This document shows, one piece after another, positions 1-10,549 of a DNA stretch of 64,000 nt. Where the stretch lies: NCBI GenBank assembly GCA_950022655.1, contig OX465588.1:21500527-21564526 (forward strand). The letters are read 5' to 3'. Source of the DNA: Alentia gelatinosa (taxonomy: Eukaryota; Annelida; Polychaeta; Phyllodocida; Polynoidae). How positions within the stretch are numbered: position 1 is the stretch's first letter; every line of letters begins with the position of its first letter. Below the pieces are notes generated by a model. That model had not been told where the DNA came from, did not search any database, and saw only the letters and a program-made list of their open reading frames with translations. Made by a program: the position numbers and the translations under genes.

Positions 1-170
1 TATAAACGTCCATAGGCTTCACATTAGGAACTCATTCTCAACAGGCCTTCTAGTACAGTAACTCATACTCAATGGGCGATGAACATATAAATATTTCCAG
101 GCTAAGATGAAATCAGAAATATATTCGTGTTTGGTCTGAGTTCCTGTTCATCATCTTGTTTGGAGCACTT
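1..170 (-). repeat. Dispersed MITE-like repeat, copy cut by the window start
   Basis: Read on the minus strand, this stretch matches 38641-38820 closely, sharing the blocks TCTTAGCCTGGAAATATT, CCGTTGAGTA (here CCATTGAGTA) and AAG(C/T)CTATGGAC. The 38.7 kb copy has inverted ends (about CCAGGCTAAGATAAAA). This copy shows only one of those ends, near 100-115, before the window edge. It is a non-autonomous DNA-type repeat; the family is not identified. Confidence 0.6.
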
Positions 171-1640
171 CAAAACATTCACTTGGCTATGGCCTCATTC
201 GTATTACTGCACGCTCCAAACTCGATGACAAACGGGGACACAGACCAAACATTTATCAATTTCTTTCTTATTCCCTTTACTTTCTGTATTTGTGTGGGTG
301 GGGTACAGTGCAACATATAGACCGGACCTATGTCATCTAGACACGCTGCCTCATCCAACAAGACTGCTTTATTTTTGTATAGCTATCAGTGTATGGAGAT
401 ATAGGCAGGATTCTCTGCATATTCAGGCCACTCCTGCTTGATATGTGACGGCCGTCAGGCCACATTCCGCTGACTCGTCCTATCTCACACTGAACTAATT
501 CTAAACGTTCTGACGGATCTTAGTCAGACTGGACCGACCTTATACACTAGTATTAGGTTGGGTGGGAACCATAACTATACGGATCTCAGACTCTACAATA
601 CAGACTTAACCTATGTGCGAGTCTCACTGTAGTTAGCTCAGGCTCAACCTGACCTGAACTGATGTTTATCTAAATACATGTATGTCACCGACAATCTAGG
701 ACAGATGCGAAGTTACTATAAATTGGCTCAGGCTCATCACTCTCGACTTAACCAATGCATTATTCTATGAAAGTAATATACATGTACATAAGGCCACTAA
801 AAAAAAAAAAAATTGTTTCTCATCACCAAGCCATGAAAAATATGACGAGGGCGCTTTTTGTTGCTTTATCTGATCAATTTTGTTCGACAGTATACCAACC
901 CTTTCCAGATATGGTGTCATATCATTATTTCTACCGTCTCCAGGCAACATGATTATAAATCCAATTACAGAATGACATTATCGTGGCAATTACAGAATGG
1001 GAGATGGATGCGTGCATACAGGTGATGTGACAGTCGGTCTGGTAACCAAGGTAACTATCAGGCCATCACTGACTCACCACACCTGGTATAACCTGGGAAT
1101 TCGGCGTAAAATAATTCAAGTGTCCAAATAAGTACGATCATTTACTGCTTTGGTAAATGTATAAAATATTTGACTTATTAGTAGAATCCCCTCCAAACGC
1201 AATAACGGTGACCTACTTTAAAATACTTATCATGATATATTGAGATGGTTGATAGGTAAGATAAGACTGGCTAGGAACAATATAACAATTAATGAAGGGA
1301 AGACCACCCAGTCACTAGGTCTAGGGTTTTTGGTGTCTAGTCTTGTTTCTCGTTTCTTCTACGTTGCTAAATATGTATGTATTACTTTGTTTGTGATGAG
1401 ATATACAGTATCTACTGTAAAAAGAAATAGTAAGATTTGTAAATAGCTACCTGCCTAACATGTTAGTACGCCCACTGTGGGACAGTGTTATGCGGAGATT
1501 GCTGAACAACAATAACAAATGTAACTACTATACACAGCTACACTGAATTTACTGGTTTCGTAAATTACCGTTTCTCCTGCTCTATTCAAGAAACAGTTCT
1601 GAACGGATCCACAGGGATAAGACCAAATATCTTTTTTCCA
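171..1640. other. Non-genic stretch, no supported feature
   Basis: There are only short open frames without splice context, several very short A/T runs (for example 800-813), and a block at 520-740 of loosely repeated GACT/CTCAG-type motifs. I see no gene or RNA here. Confidence 0.5.
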
Positions 1641-1689
1641 GAATCTAATTAATTCAGGAAAAAAGCGGAAATCTAAACCCCCTGAATAA

Positions 1690-1885
1690 AAAGCATTTTA
1701 TAACATTATATCGGAACAGAATAGCTATGAATCTATATAATTCCTCTTGATTTCAATTTAACTTTTAGAATTTGAAATGATGTGAAACTAGAGAGGAAAT
1801 GCCACTCTAACATTGAGGGTGCTGCCGGTGTGTCGGAAATATCGGAATTCCGTCATTTGTTGGCAAACTTACATCTCTGTTAATA
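1690..1885 (+). repeat. Diverged repeat shared with 25965-26085
   Basis: The blocks TCGGAACAGAATAGCTATGAATC and TCGGAATTCCGTCATTTGTT recur in the same order and orientation at 25.97-26.09 kb with scattered substitutions. The 1.7 kb copy has extra sequence between the blocks. It is an interspersed repeat of unknown class. Confidence 0.6.
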
Positions 1886-1917
1886 GAGAAAGCAGAAGTT
1901 GAGCTGTTGGGGCGTCC

Positions 1918-1964
1918 GGGATTTCCCGCTCCCCCGCCTCTCGTCAGACGATGGGGGAAACCCC
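1918..1964. promoter_or_regulatory. Two NF-kB-like sites in a GC-rich island
   Basis: GGGATTTCCC (1918-1927) and the perfect palindrome GGGGAAACCCC (1954-1964) both fit the kappa-B consensus GGGRNNYYCC. Their starts are 36 bp apart, in a short GC-rich island inside AT-rich DNA. NF-kB/Rel factors bind such sites upstream of immune genes. No gene start is visible beside them, so a distal enhancer or chance are the alternatives. Confidence 0.4.
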
Positions 1965-4900
1965 GATGTGATTAGAGCATGTAGAATTTACTGATCAGAT
2001 CATGAATCTATAGATACACGTTCAATAGCTGCGAGAACCTTCCTGGTTTAGCTTATCCCACACTGACTCAGTATCGCTCATGATATCGACATCGCACAAT
2101 ACATTTGTATATCTATTATGCTGATAGTTGTAAAGTATAACGCGTTCTGATGGAAAATGAATTACATCTATTTCTATTTTTTCCATCAAGCAAGGGAGCA
2201 GACGCCGCTCCGTCTATGATCTTGTACTTTTTTTTCAATACGACTAAAATTGTGTATTCTATGAGTTATTGGAAATAAATACACATTCATGTAAATACTA
2301 AATGTTTAAATAAGAAAGGTGTCACATTACTGTGCACACATATCAGTTCTAAAACAATTCTTATTTTACTCCATTTTCTTACTAAACGTTTTCATATTAT
2401 TGAGAGTATCTGATCGTATCTACAGTTTTACTCTAAAAATTCTCTGTTTTTTTTAGAACTGCTTACGCTTTCTGTGTAATGTATAGGTTCTCAGTTATGA
2501 CTACTCCTGATTAATGAAAAAAAAACCTTTAAAAAAAAAGTAATATCTTAAAATCTTTCGGCATAAAGATAACTCCCTCATGTCCAACTAGTGTGTCACT
2601 AAACTTTCATCAGTTTGACGCTGTGTGATGTAAGATCGTGCGTCATCAATGCGTGGTGAGTGTTGTACAACGACTGCCCGTGATCGTCTATTATTACTGG
2701 ACATGGGGGCGGGCACACATTGGTCATGGTGACACATGACGTTAACTGACAGTACACTAATACGACGACGTGATAAGTGAGTGCGGTCATGTGACGGGGC
2801 ACTGCACTCGACAGGCCTCCGCGCGCCCCCTGGAGGGACTGATACGTGAAAGTTGTGTATACGTAAAGCAGGGTCAATCGTGTACATGTATGTATATACA
2901 GATGATGGAGTGCTACTTCCTGGTATAATCTGATACGACTTGTTCCGCATATACACGCCTAATATGTACTTTGAATAAAAATCGTCCTACATCTGTTATT
3001 CTTATTTTCAATCTATTACTGTTATTGTAATAATCAAAGCCACCTGATTGACAGAACTAGTGTATCGAAATAGATGTTAATTCCGTCGCTAAGATCAATA
3101 TATTATGGTATTTGTTGATATCACTAAAAACAAATTCACCCTATGAAAAAGTGTACCGCACCAGACATTGTGTACAAAAAGAGGATCACCTTATCATTTG
3201 AATCTATGTCCCTTTGGATAGGCCTCCCCCTGTTCTTCGAAGTGTACTCACGGAAAGCTTGTTCATGAATAATTAATTTAGAACTATTCAGACAGACCTG
3301 AATAGTGAAATTACAATGACGAGGAAATGAATAGACTACAGTTCTGAATGATCCAAATTCTAAACCGTCATAGTACAGTAAAGAAATATTTGATGATTGG
3401 GCGATACCTGACTCAGATCTGCTATTTGAACAACCAACTCAATGAGGTACAACACGACCCATAAAATACGGACTATCTTTTCATGATAGATTTGAAGTAT
3501 CTGCTCAAGAAAGGACAGGACTCATAAATGCTATTCACATTTGGGTTTATCCATGTATACACAGATAATCTTATATACCACAGGCAAACTAAGTGAAAGT
3601 GAATAGTCTTAAGGTGAATTTCTCCAATTTCCCTCACAGGAGCAGTTGAGTACATCCAACTTATTTCAAATCTCAAAGGTGAAAATATAATTTCTGTGAC
3701 ATCTGTGGAATTTGCAATCATTCCATCAAGATATGGAGCCTAATATGTCGAAGTGCTTCTTTTCGAATAAAAAACTTAGTGTGAAATTCAAATATAGCTA
3801 GTACTCCAAATGCTACGTTACGATATTTTTTTATAGTTTTTAGTTTCATATGATTATTTGTGCCAACTCTAACCGATTCTGTCCCGGTTAGTACCTGTTC
3901 CGAGAACACAAAGACCAAATCATGGTTTAAAGTGCAAAAAGGGCGGGAAAAGACCCCCCGTATATATATTTATATCATATACACAGCTGTCGGGTCTATA
4001 CACATGACCTGGCTACAAAAGACTGACTTGTGTTCCGGTCACGACAAGGGCATGCACATGAGATGTAGACGACAATGAACGCAGGGGAACTAGGCAAAGT
4101 ACAAAGTACTTTACATTCTCCCCATTGGCATATATACTTACGAACTGGACCATATATGGCCAATTCACGATAAAGCAGAGAAACTATTTCACAGAAACTC
4201 AATCAAAGTAGATAATACCTCGGGATGGGTGGTACAATTTGTCTGGATCTTTGTCTTTTAAAGCTATTCCCAAGTACTGTATACTGCTGTGGTATTCTCA
4301 TAAAGATATATCTAAGCTTTGTTTTGGGTTTAATAAATATGAATAGGTAGATTATCTTGGTTTTTGTCAACACATACATTGACTCGATAGGGACGAAACT
4401 TGAGTTTTCAATAGATGTAGGGACATCCTGGGTAAAAACTATATTGTCTGTGGTATAACATCTCACTTATTTTTACTAACACGGAAGTGGCGCTGAAGCG
4501 GAACCTTATTTTCACAACAACTCCGATATTTGTCTTTGGATAAAAGTGGGACTAAAGGTACACCGTTTATACCTTGGATTATATTTCGTGACAGTAAATC
4601 GTGTACATTTAGTGCTATAGTCGGTGTAGAAGCAGGCGTGAGTACGTTCTAGTCTAAATACATGTATGAGGATTGTGAATGGCTTTAAAAACTAAAAAAA
4701 AAATAGATTTAAAAAAGAAAGGAAAAAGAAGATAAACACAGTAAACTACCATCCTAAGAACCCCCTTGCAAAATGATATCACAACTAGACTTCCTTATAT
4801 GTTTGGTCATGAGCTTTCCATTATGACACTTCCGATCCTTTATTCCTCGACCACCTGACTATGTCATTAAACGAAGGTCTTCCTGAGTTCTGGGTAGGCC

Positions 4901-6580
4901 ACGAGGAGGGGCGTCGGGGGCGGGGGCCCCGGGGAACGGGAGGTGCATGTCCGTGTCACTTTCAGTCATGTACTGAGCGGACATAGCCTTGGAGGAAACC
5001 TCCCTAAAATAACATCCAAATTACAAATCATTGTTCATTTATTATCCTGTTTTTCAGTCCTGTGCTATTTTAAGGCGTATCTTTTTGGCGATTCTTCACT
5101 TGTAATTGGTGATTTAAACCAGATTATCTTGACATACTCAGTTACAGCAAAGGGGGAACAGTGTGGCGCCAGGCAGGCGGATTGCCATCCATTCTGAGAG
5201 ACCTCGTGAGGACAGATGAGAACGTCACATTCTTTGTGAGCACACAGACGGGCACGACTAATCAGGGAGATTTACAGGAGATAAACACCGCACACGTGTG
5301 GCTTTTAACAACGTTCCACCGCTCCTCTGTCACATGCTTATGGGTCACGCGTGAAAGAAATAACCCACATTCAACAGTACGTGACCCTGATTCGCCCCCT
5401 CCCCACAACCACAATAACCTGTATTATTCACTAATTCACATTTATTTAATGTGTCAATAACACCACAGGAAGGAGAGATGGAAAGACTAGCAGCGATGTC
5501 ATGTCTTAATGTATTAAGGAGGCAGACCTTTCTCTAATTCAATCATTAGATAGTAAAAACGAATCATAAGTTGGTGTGCATTAGACAGTGGGTCTACTGT
5601 GAGCTATGTAATTTTAATCTCACAGACATGTCACATGCCTATAATAAACTTCAACAAAATACCTATTTATAACGAAAAGAAATTATTCCGATTCGTGGAG
5701 CGATACGCATCTAAAATTATATGTGATACGCATCTAAAATTGAACAGTAGGCTCATATACCGTATGAGGACCATGGTATTGGGGAGAAATCTGGTGGTTC
5801 TCAAACGCTATCTTTCAGTCGAGGCGACACCAGCAGGTCACTGATTGTGATGCATTGGTTTTAGCCCCACATCTGAGGTCTACATATTGAATATAGAAGG
5901 GGTTGGGACACTTTCTTCCTGGTGCCCGCCTGTCTCCATCGTTCACTTGGCCGTCGTTTGCCCCCCCCCCCCCCCCCACACACACACACCCGTGCCTGCC
6001 ACTAGGCACCGTGAAGACTGCCCTGGTACCACGCAGGACCTCTCTCACCGTGATCTTGGCACAGCCGACCCAAATTTGGGCATGGAAGCGTCACAGTCTA
6101 CTGCTAAAAAACCACGGTTCTAAATGATGAAAACAACACAATAACATGTAACAGACCCCGTTAAATAAAACAGAACCGATCCCTGGGAGATCGTTTACAA
6201 GAATTTGTCCACGCCCCCCTCCTTCCACACACACAAATACCACAACCGTCTCCAGTCTAAACAGGGGGATATTTCTTGATACAGTCTTTATTTCTCCCGC
6301 CATTATCGGTGAAGTGGCATTCATATTAAGCCTCGTTCAATGGGCCTCTTTTTAACCCCCCCCCCCTCCCCCGAGCTTGTTGAACAAGTGGCTTTTAAAG
6401 ATCCTCGAGCCTTGTTCAGTGGACCCTTTTTTCCACCGCCGATATTATCGATGGAGTGGCTTTTAAAGAACGTCAAGCGTTGTTCACTAGTCAAGGAGTG
6501 AGGAGTATATATATGCGAGGTTAGCACTCCCGAGGACGACATGTGTGTATCATTCATGATAGATACGCACTGTAAGGGTC
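1965..6580. other. Gene-poor stretch with simple repeats
   Basis: No convincing exon was found. Visible details are a GC block with runs of G and C at 4905-4942, a tandem 23-bp duplication of the GATACGCATCTAAAATT unit at 5701-5743, a C17 tract followed by a CA repeat at about 5961-5990, and a C/T tract at 6355-6372. Open frames at 2588-2956 (minus) and 5161-5460 (plus) have no recognisable product. Confidence 0.45.
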
Positions 6581-6584
6581 TGCG

Positions 6585-6800
6585 TTGCCAAAGAAGATCA
6601 ATACTAGGGAAGGCGGCTGCCTGCTGAGGGGGCCCGGCAGGGAGCGCTGCCTGCAGCTCAATGGTGGCGCGGGACGGAGATCTACAGGTCCATATCAAAG
6701 ACTCGGGCCGGAGCCCTGTATCCGCCGCCCGCCCAGGCACGCGCGCCCAAGATGGCCGACTCCGATAGAGCATCCAGCACGAGCTGGTGATATCTAAAGG
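6585..6800 (+). promoter_or_regulatory. CpG-rich block with a strong-Kozak ATG
   Basis: This is a GC/CpG-rich island in AT-rich surroundings. At 6752 it contains an ATG in excellent context (CCAAGATGGCC). The frame reads 12 codons (Met-Ala-Asp-Ser-Asp-Arg...) before TGA, unless a weak donor at 6786/6787 (CTG|GTGATA) is used. It could be a 5' exon with its promoter. No downstream partner exon was found on the plus strand. Confidence 0.3.
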
Positions 6801-7114
6801 GAATAGGTTAATGACTGATAACGCATTGGTGGAAAAGAGGAAATAGGTGCACTCTCGTTGTCCAGGGTCTAAATGGTCGCATTCGTGAACGTGGTCGTTA
6901 GAACGGACTGGTTGTCTAAGTGAGCTAGGGTCTATTGTATCGTCTATCCAGTATTGTTCCGTGGAAACCATGACTTCATTCATGGCCCTTGTATACGAGA
7001 GGACAAAATGATAATTCCCTCCAGAGGCTCTAGGGTAGTTATCTGTCCTGTGGTATATGACCAGCTCAGATGTCTTGAAGGGCTACCTTTTCCAATATGG
7101 CATCTTGCAAGTCC

Positions 7115-7190
7115 ATCTCATCGGCCACTTCTCTCATCCATCTCACCCCTGGTATTTTCTGTCCCATATGCTTAACATTGGGAACTCATT
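7115..7190 (+). repeat. Fragment of a dispersed repeat
   Basis: The block around CCCATATGCTTAACATTGGGAA resembles CCCATAGGCTTAATATTGGG at 23.3 kb, the reverse complement of 50.04-50.10 kb, and the end of the copy at 1-60. This is the recurring end of one interspersed family. Confidence 0.45.
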
Positions 7191-7847
7191 CACCATGCCC
7201 CTACAAGTATTGCAGTCCGTTCTCCATGGTCTATATATAGTGTGTCATCCAATCTTTTAGTATATACAGGGGTCAGATAGATACAGAAAGCGACTCTTTT
7301 TGGTCAACGTTGTTGTTCTTCAACACGTTTGAACCCTACACGTTTGAACTTGTGGAGACTGACGACTTTCACCAAAACTTGTTGGTTTCTTCTTAAGTAA
7401 TTTTTTTCCCTTCTTCTTAAGTAAGTATCCGTCTAGCTGATCATACCACCACTTCTTTACATACGACCAAATCAGTGGGCCTCCATGGATGTATCACAGT
7501 GTGTAAATGATTAAGATTATCAAAATGGTACCTATATAATAAGAAAATAATTACTCTTCTCAGTGGGGACGGGACCAGGACGGTATGTCAGAACCACAAA
7601 GCCAAGACAAGCGCATAAGTAAAATCCATAAAAAGTTACATTTCACATATGTGATACACTCTCCCTTATGGCGTCATGTCTATGGCATTGATAGACATAT
7701 GCAGCTCTAAACCACACATACTCTGGCGTCGTCTGCTCCTATTTCATACGGGTGGCGTAGGCCTCCTATAAAAATAAATACTCTTTGCAGGATGAGAAAG
7801 TTCAAGGTGATCTATGATTTATAGGAGAATTTCCCGGACATATATGG

Positions 7848-7984
7848 TGACGTCAGACATGGTGACGTCACGTGGTGGGGCTAGAGCCGAGTTCACGTAG
7901 GTGCTGCCTTCACAGCTGGTCTAGCTATGATAAATGCACGAGCTGTGACACACGAGTCTCAGGACAATTCACCTGCTGACGTCA
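7848..7984. promoter_or_regulatory. Cluster of three full CRE palindromes
   Basis: The full cAMP-response element TGACGTCA occurs at 7848-7855, 7863-7870 and 7977-7984. The first two lie in a 15-bp-spaced duplicated ATGGTGACGTCA unit, and the second overlaps an E-box CACGTG (7869-7874). CREB/ATF bZIP factors bind this site. A TATA-like TATAAAAA lies about 80 bp to the left, and a GCGTCACGTGG motif lies at about 8219. This suggests a regulated promoter or enhancer, but the gene it serves is not identified. Confidence 0.45.
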
Positions 7985-8343
7985 CGCTACATATGGAGTA
8001 ACATACGACCTACTCTCCCTGCAGAGGTTTGGAAACCGCCAGCCCCTCGCCTGAGATGCAGGGGGACAGAGAACCTGCGCGGAGAGTACGTGTAAGCTAT
8101 TGGTCTCCTACCAGAATACACGATCAAGGTTGTCTACGACCACAGATATAAAGGTAGAAGTCCATGATAAGACTAAATGTGTGAGCATATGGGCAGGAAT
8201 ATCACTGTGAAATATTAAGCGTCACGTGGTTTAATACCTATATTGTCGTCACCTACACTGCCGCAGATAAAGCCCATCGACATATCTGGCCTCCCCACTG
8301 TCAAAACAGATAACATACAGCTCAGCCGCATGCAGTGGGCATA

Positions 8344-8637
8344 TCATTCCACTTCTGTCACACGTGTTGATGTTTCCACTCCGGCTAATACCATAAGGAC
8401 AAGCATCAACAAGAACAGCAGCGTCAATAGCGCGCACCTCGGAGGGCACCTCCTTTCAGCGCGCCCGTTCACCTGTCGTGTGGCGGGTGTTGAGGTTGGG
8501 GGGCGGGGGTGTGTGGGTGTGGTGTGGGGTGTCCTTTGTACAGGTGTGACTCTTGTCTCGGGTGACTGGGGTGGTTCCTGGTAGCGGACAATGCTGGCAG
8601 GTGGGCGAGCAGCTCGGGCCAGGCCCGTTAAGGCCGA
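8344..8637 (-). CDS. Candidate exon with a hydrophobic membrane anchor or signal
   Basis: This minus-strand frame is open for about 97 codons between stops. It has a Pro/Thr-rich front, a basic Arg-Arg-Cys-Pro-Pro-Arg-Cys cluster, then the hydrophobic run LLTLLFLLMLVLMVLAG and a short polar tail before TGA. The layout fits a signal-anchor (type II) or signal-peptide exon. The only in-frame ATGs lie inside the hydrophobic run, and the usable donors (CAC|GTGTGA, GAA|GTGGAA) are weak. A CpG-rich block with an NRF-1-like site lies upstream on the same strand. No product can be named. Confidence 0.27.
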   Translation of the reverse strand, partial: SALTGLARAARPPASIVRYQEPPQSPETRVTPVQRTPHTTPTHPRPPTSTPATRQVNGRAERRCPPRCALLTLLFLLMLVLMVLAGVETSTRVTEVE

Positions 8638-8951
8638 TCAATAGGAGCTGTTCCCCGATGCGGCCCTCAGCACTACTCCGGACGCTTTCCTATTTCATTT
8701 TTGCTACCACTGTACCAGGGAGGGGCGGAACGGAAGCGATCAAACATGCTACGGATGTGATGAATTTGAGGAAATTTCCCAGATGTTAATAGGGATGACC
8801 AGTGGGGTTTTTTCCCACTCGCAAGCTTAGTGTATGCACGCGATAGTAAACACATGAAATTACGAAAACACGCATGATAAATACGGCAGGAGATCTGTAT
8901 AGGAAACTGACGGGCACAGAGGCACCCACTCAATTTCAATACAATAAGCGG

Positions 8952-9194
8952 CTAATTAGGACTCCACCGGCCGATCCAGGGGCGGGGGACAGAGAGCATG
9001 TGACTCCAACGATTGCGCATGCGTCGTCTCTGTGAGGCTGCCAAATCTCGGGAAGAGAAATCGGCGAAGACAGGGCGGCGGCGGGGGTCTGGGTCATATA
9101 GCACTTCCATCTTGTTCACCTCCACAGCAGGCAATGGTCTGCTGCCGAGGCAGGCGGCTTCACTCTGAGGAGAGATAGCATCGCGCTGCAACAC
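8952..9194 (-). promoter_or_regulatory. CpG-rich block with an NRF-1-like palindrome
   Basis: TGCGCATGCG at 9014-9023 matches the core of the NRF-1 site typical of CpG-island promoters. On the minus strand the block also carries an ATG in good context (AACAAGATGGAAG, near 9109) opening about 50 codons rich in Arg. It may be a promoter plus first exon for minus-strand transcription toward 8.4 kb. I could not join it to other exons. Confidence 0.3.
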
Positions 9195-9199
9195 TCAAA

Positions 9200-10280
9200 C
9201 ACAGCCCACTGCGTAGAATTCCCATTGCTGGGAACCAAAATAATACAGAAGCACCATGGCGTTCGGGGATTGCCAATTTATAAGGAATTTCGGCTGAAAT
9301 TACTCTATGATTCTTCTATCAAATATAAGTAAAAACAGTAAATCCCCGTTAAAGTAATAATGAAATTCATATTACCAAAGGAATAACGTCATCTCATTCC
9401 ACATCCCTGAATTCAGTACACACAATGTTGGGTAAAGATAAAGGCGGGGATTCTCAATGTCGGCGGGGCCCCTTGTTACGGTGGCAGCGCGACCATAAAG
9501 GTTGATTATATTGTAGCTGTGCGACCCTTCACAGACGGGTATACTCTGATGAGGCTGCAGTGCCACGTACAATACGTAAACCACTATACATCCAGATCAT
9601 ATCTTAGGGGAAATATTGCTTTGGGCATCTAGATATTTTCTAAATATATAAAAACTCAGAACCCAAGTATTCGACAGATGGGAGCAGATATCTAGTTAGC
9701 CGTTTAAATGCGATAAGATGATTCTAATAGGACAATATTAAACATCCAAGACATCCGAATATCAGACGTATAATTGACTTCTGACATTCCATTCAAATCG
9801 CATTGATTTTCAAAGATTATTCAATGTTTTCGCGGCTATTTCTAGCGCAGTCAATATAACGCCTCTGGGCATGACCTGGCTTTCCTCTAGCTCAGGTTGA
9901 TTAATCAGAAAGACACCGTTTGCCTTGTAGCTGGCGTTATCTAAAAGGTAAATGGGGTAATTCAACGAAATATATCGAACGAGATAACTCGTTCTAACTT
10001 ATGAATGGTTACACCTGTCAGAAAATCATACCCAGCCAAGCGTTGATCATTGAACACTCTCACGACGTTACACGTAGCAATGTCAGAGTGATGGTGATTT
10101 TATGCGCCACTACTTTGCATTGCATTAGAATACTGATTTTCCTGGTGCCATCTTTCTTCCGGCTGCACACAAATGACCTTCAGCTACTATTTTCAAAATG
10201 CATTATCATCTAGATCAATAGCACATTTACATTAACACCAAATACCATAGGTACCATGCCGTCAGATATCACAATTTTAC
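9200..10280. other. Non-genic stretch, no supported feature
   Basis: AT-rich sequence with only short open frames. Nothing recognisable on either strand. Confidence 0.45.
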
Positions 10281-10281
10281 C

Positions 10282-10545
10282 GTTTTAAGCTACATCATGA
10301 ACTAGTTAAAATATTCTTCCTCCGTCAACGATCTGACATCATGAATCTAAAAACAGCCAAACAAATCATAAATCCTACAAACCAGCACGAGTGAGGTTTT
10401 CGGCTAATGAGATGTTTTAAGCTACATCATGAACTAGTTAAAATATTCTTCCTCCGTCAACGATCTGACATCATGAATCTAAAAACAGCCAAACAAATCA
10501 TAAATCCTACAAACCAGCACGAGTGAGGTTTTCGGCTAATGAGAT
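10282..10545 (+). repeat. Perfect 132-bp tandem duplication
   Basis: Copy one (10282-10413) and copy two (10414-10545) are identical over 132 bp, each starting GTTTTAAGCTACATCATG and ending CGGCTAATGAGAT. Identity in noncoding DNA means a very recent duplication or an assembly artefact. Confidence 0.95.
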
Positions 10546-10549
10546 CATG

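Noticed and set aside
6321..6983. A 220-codon minus-strand open frame as a gene.
   Set aside because: It runs through a C/T tract and the antisense of a CpG-rich block; its composition is that of simple sequence and no domain is visible.
10282..10545. A CRISPR-like or longer satellite array.
   Set aside because: Only two adjacent copies without spacers; it is a simple tandem duplication.
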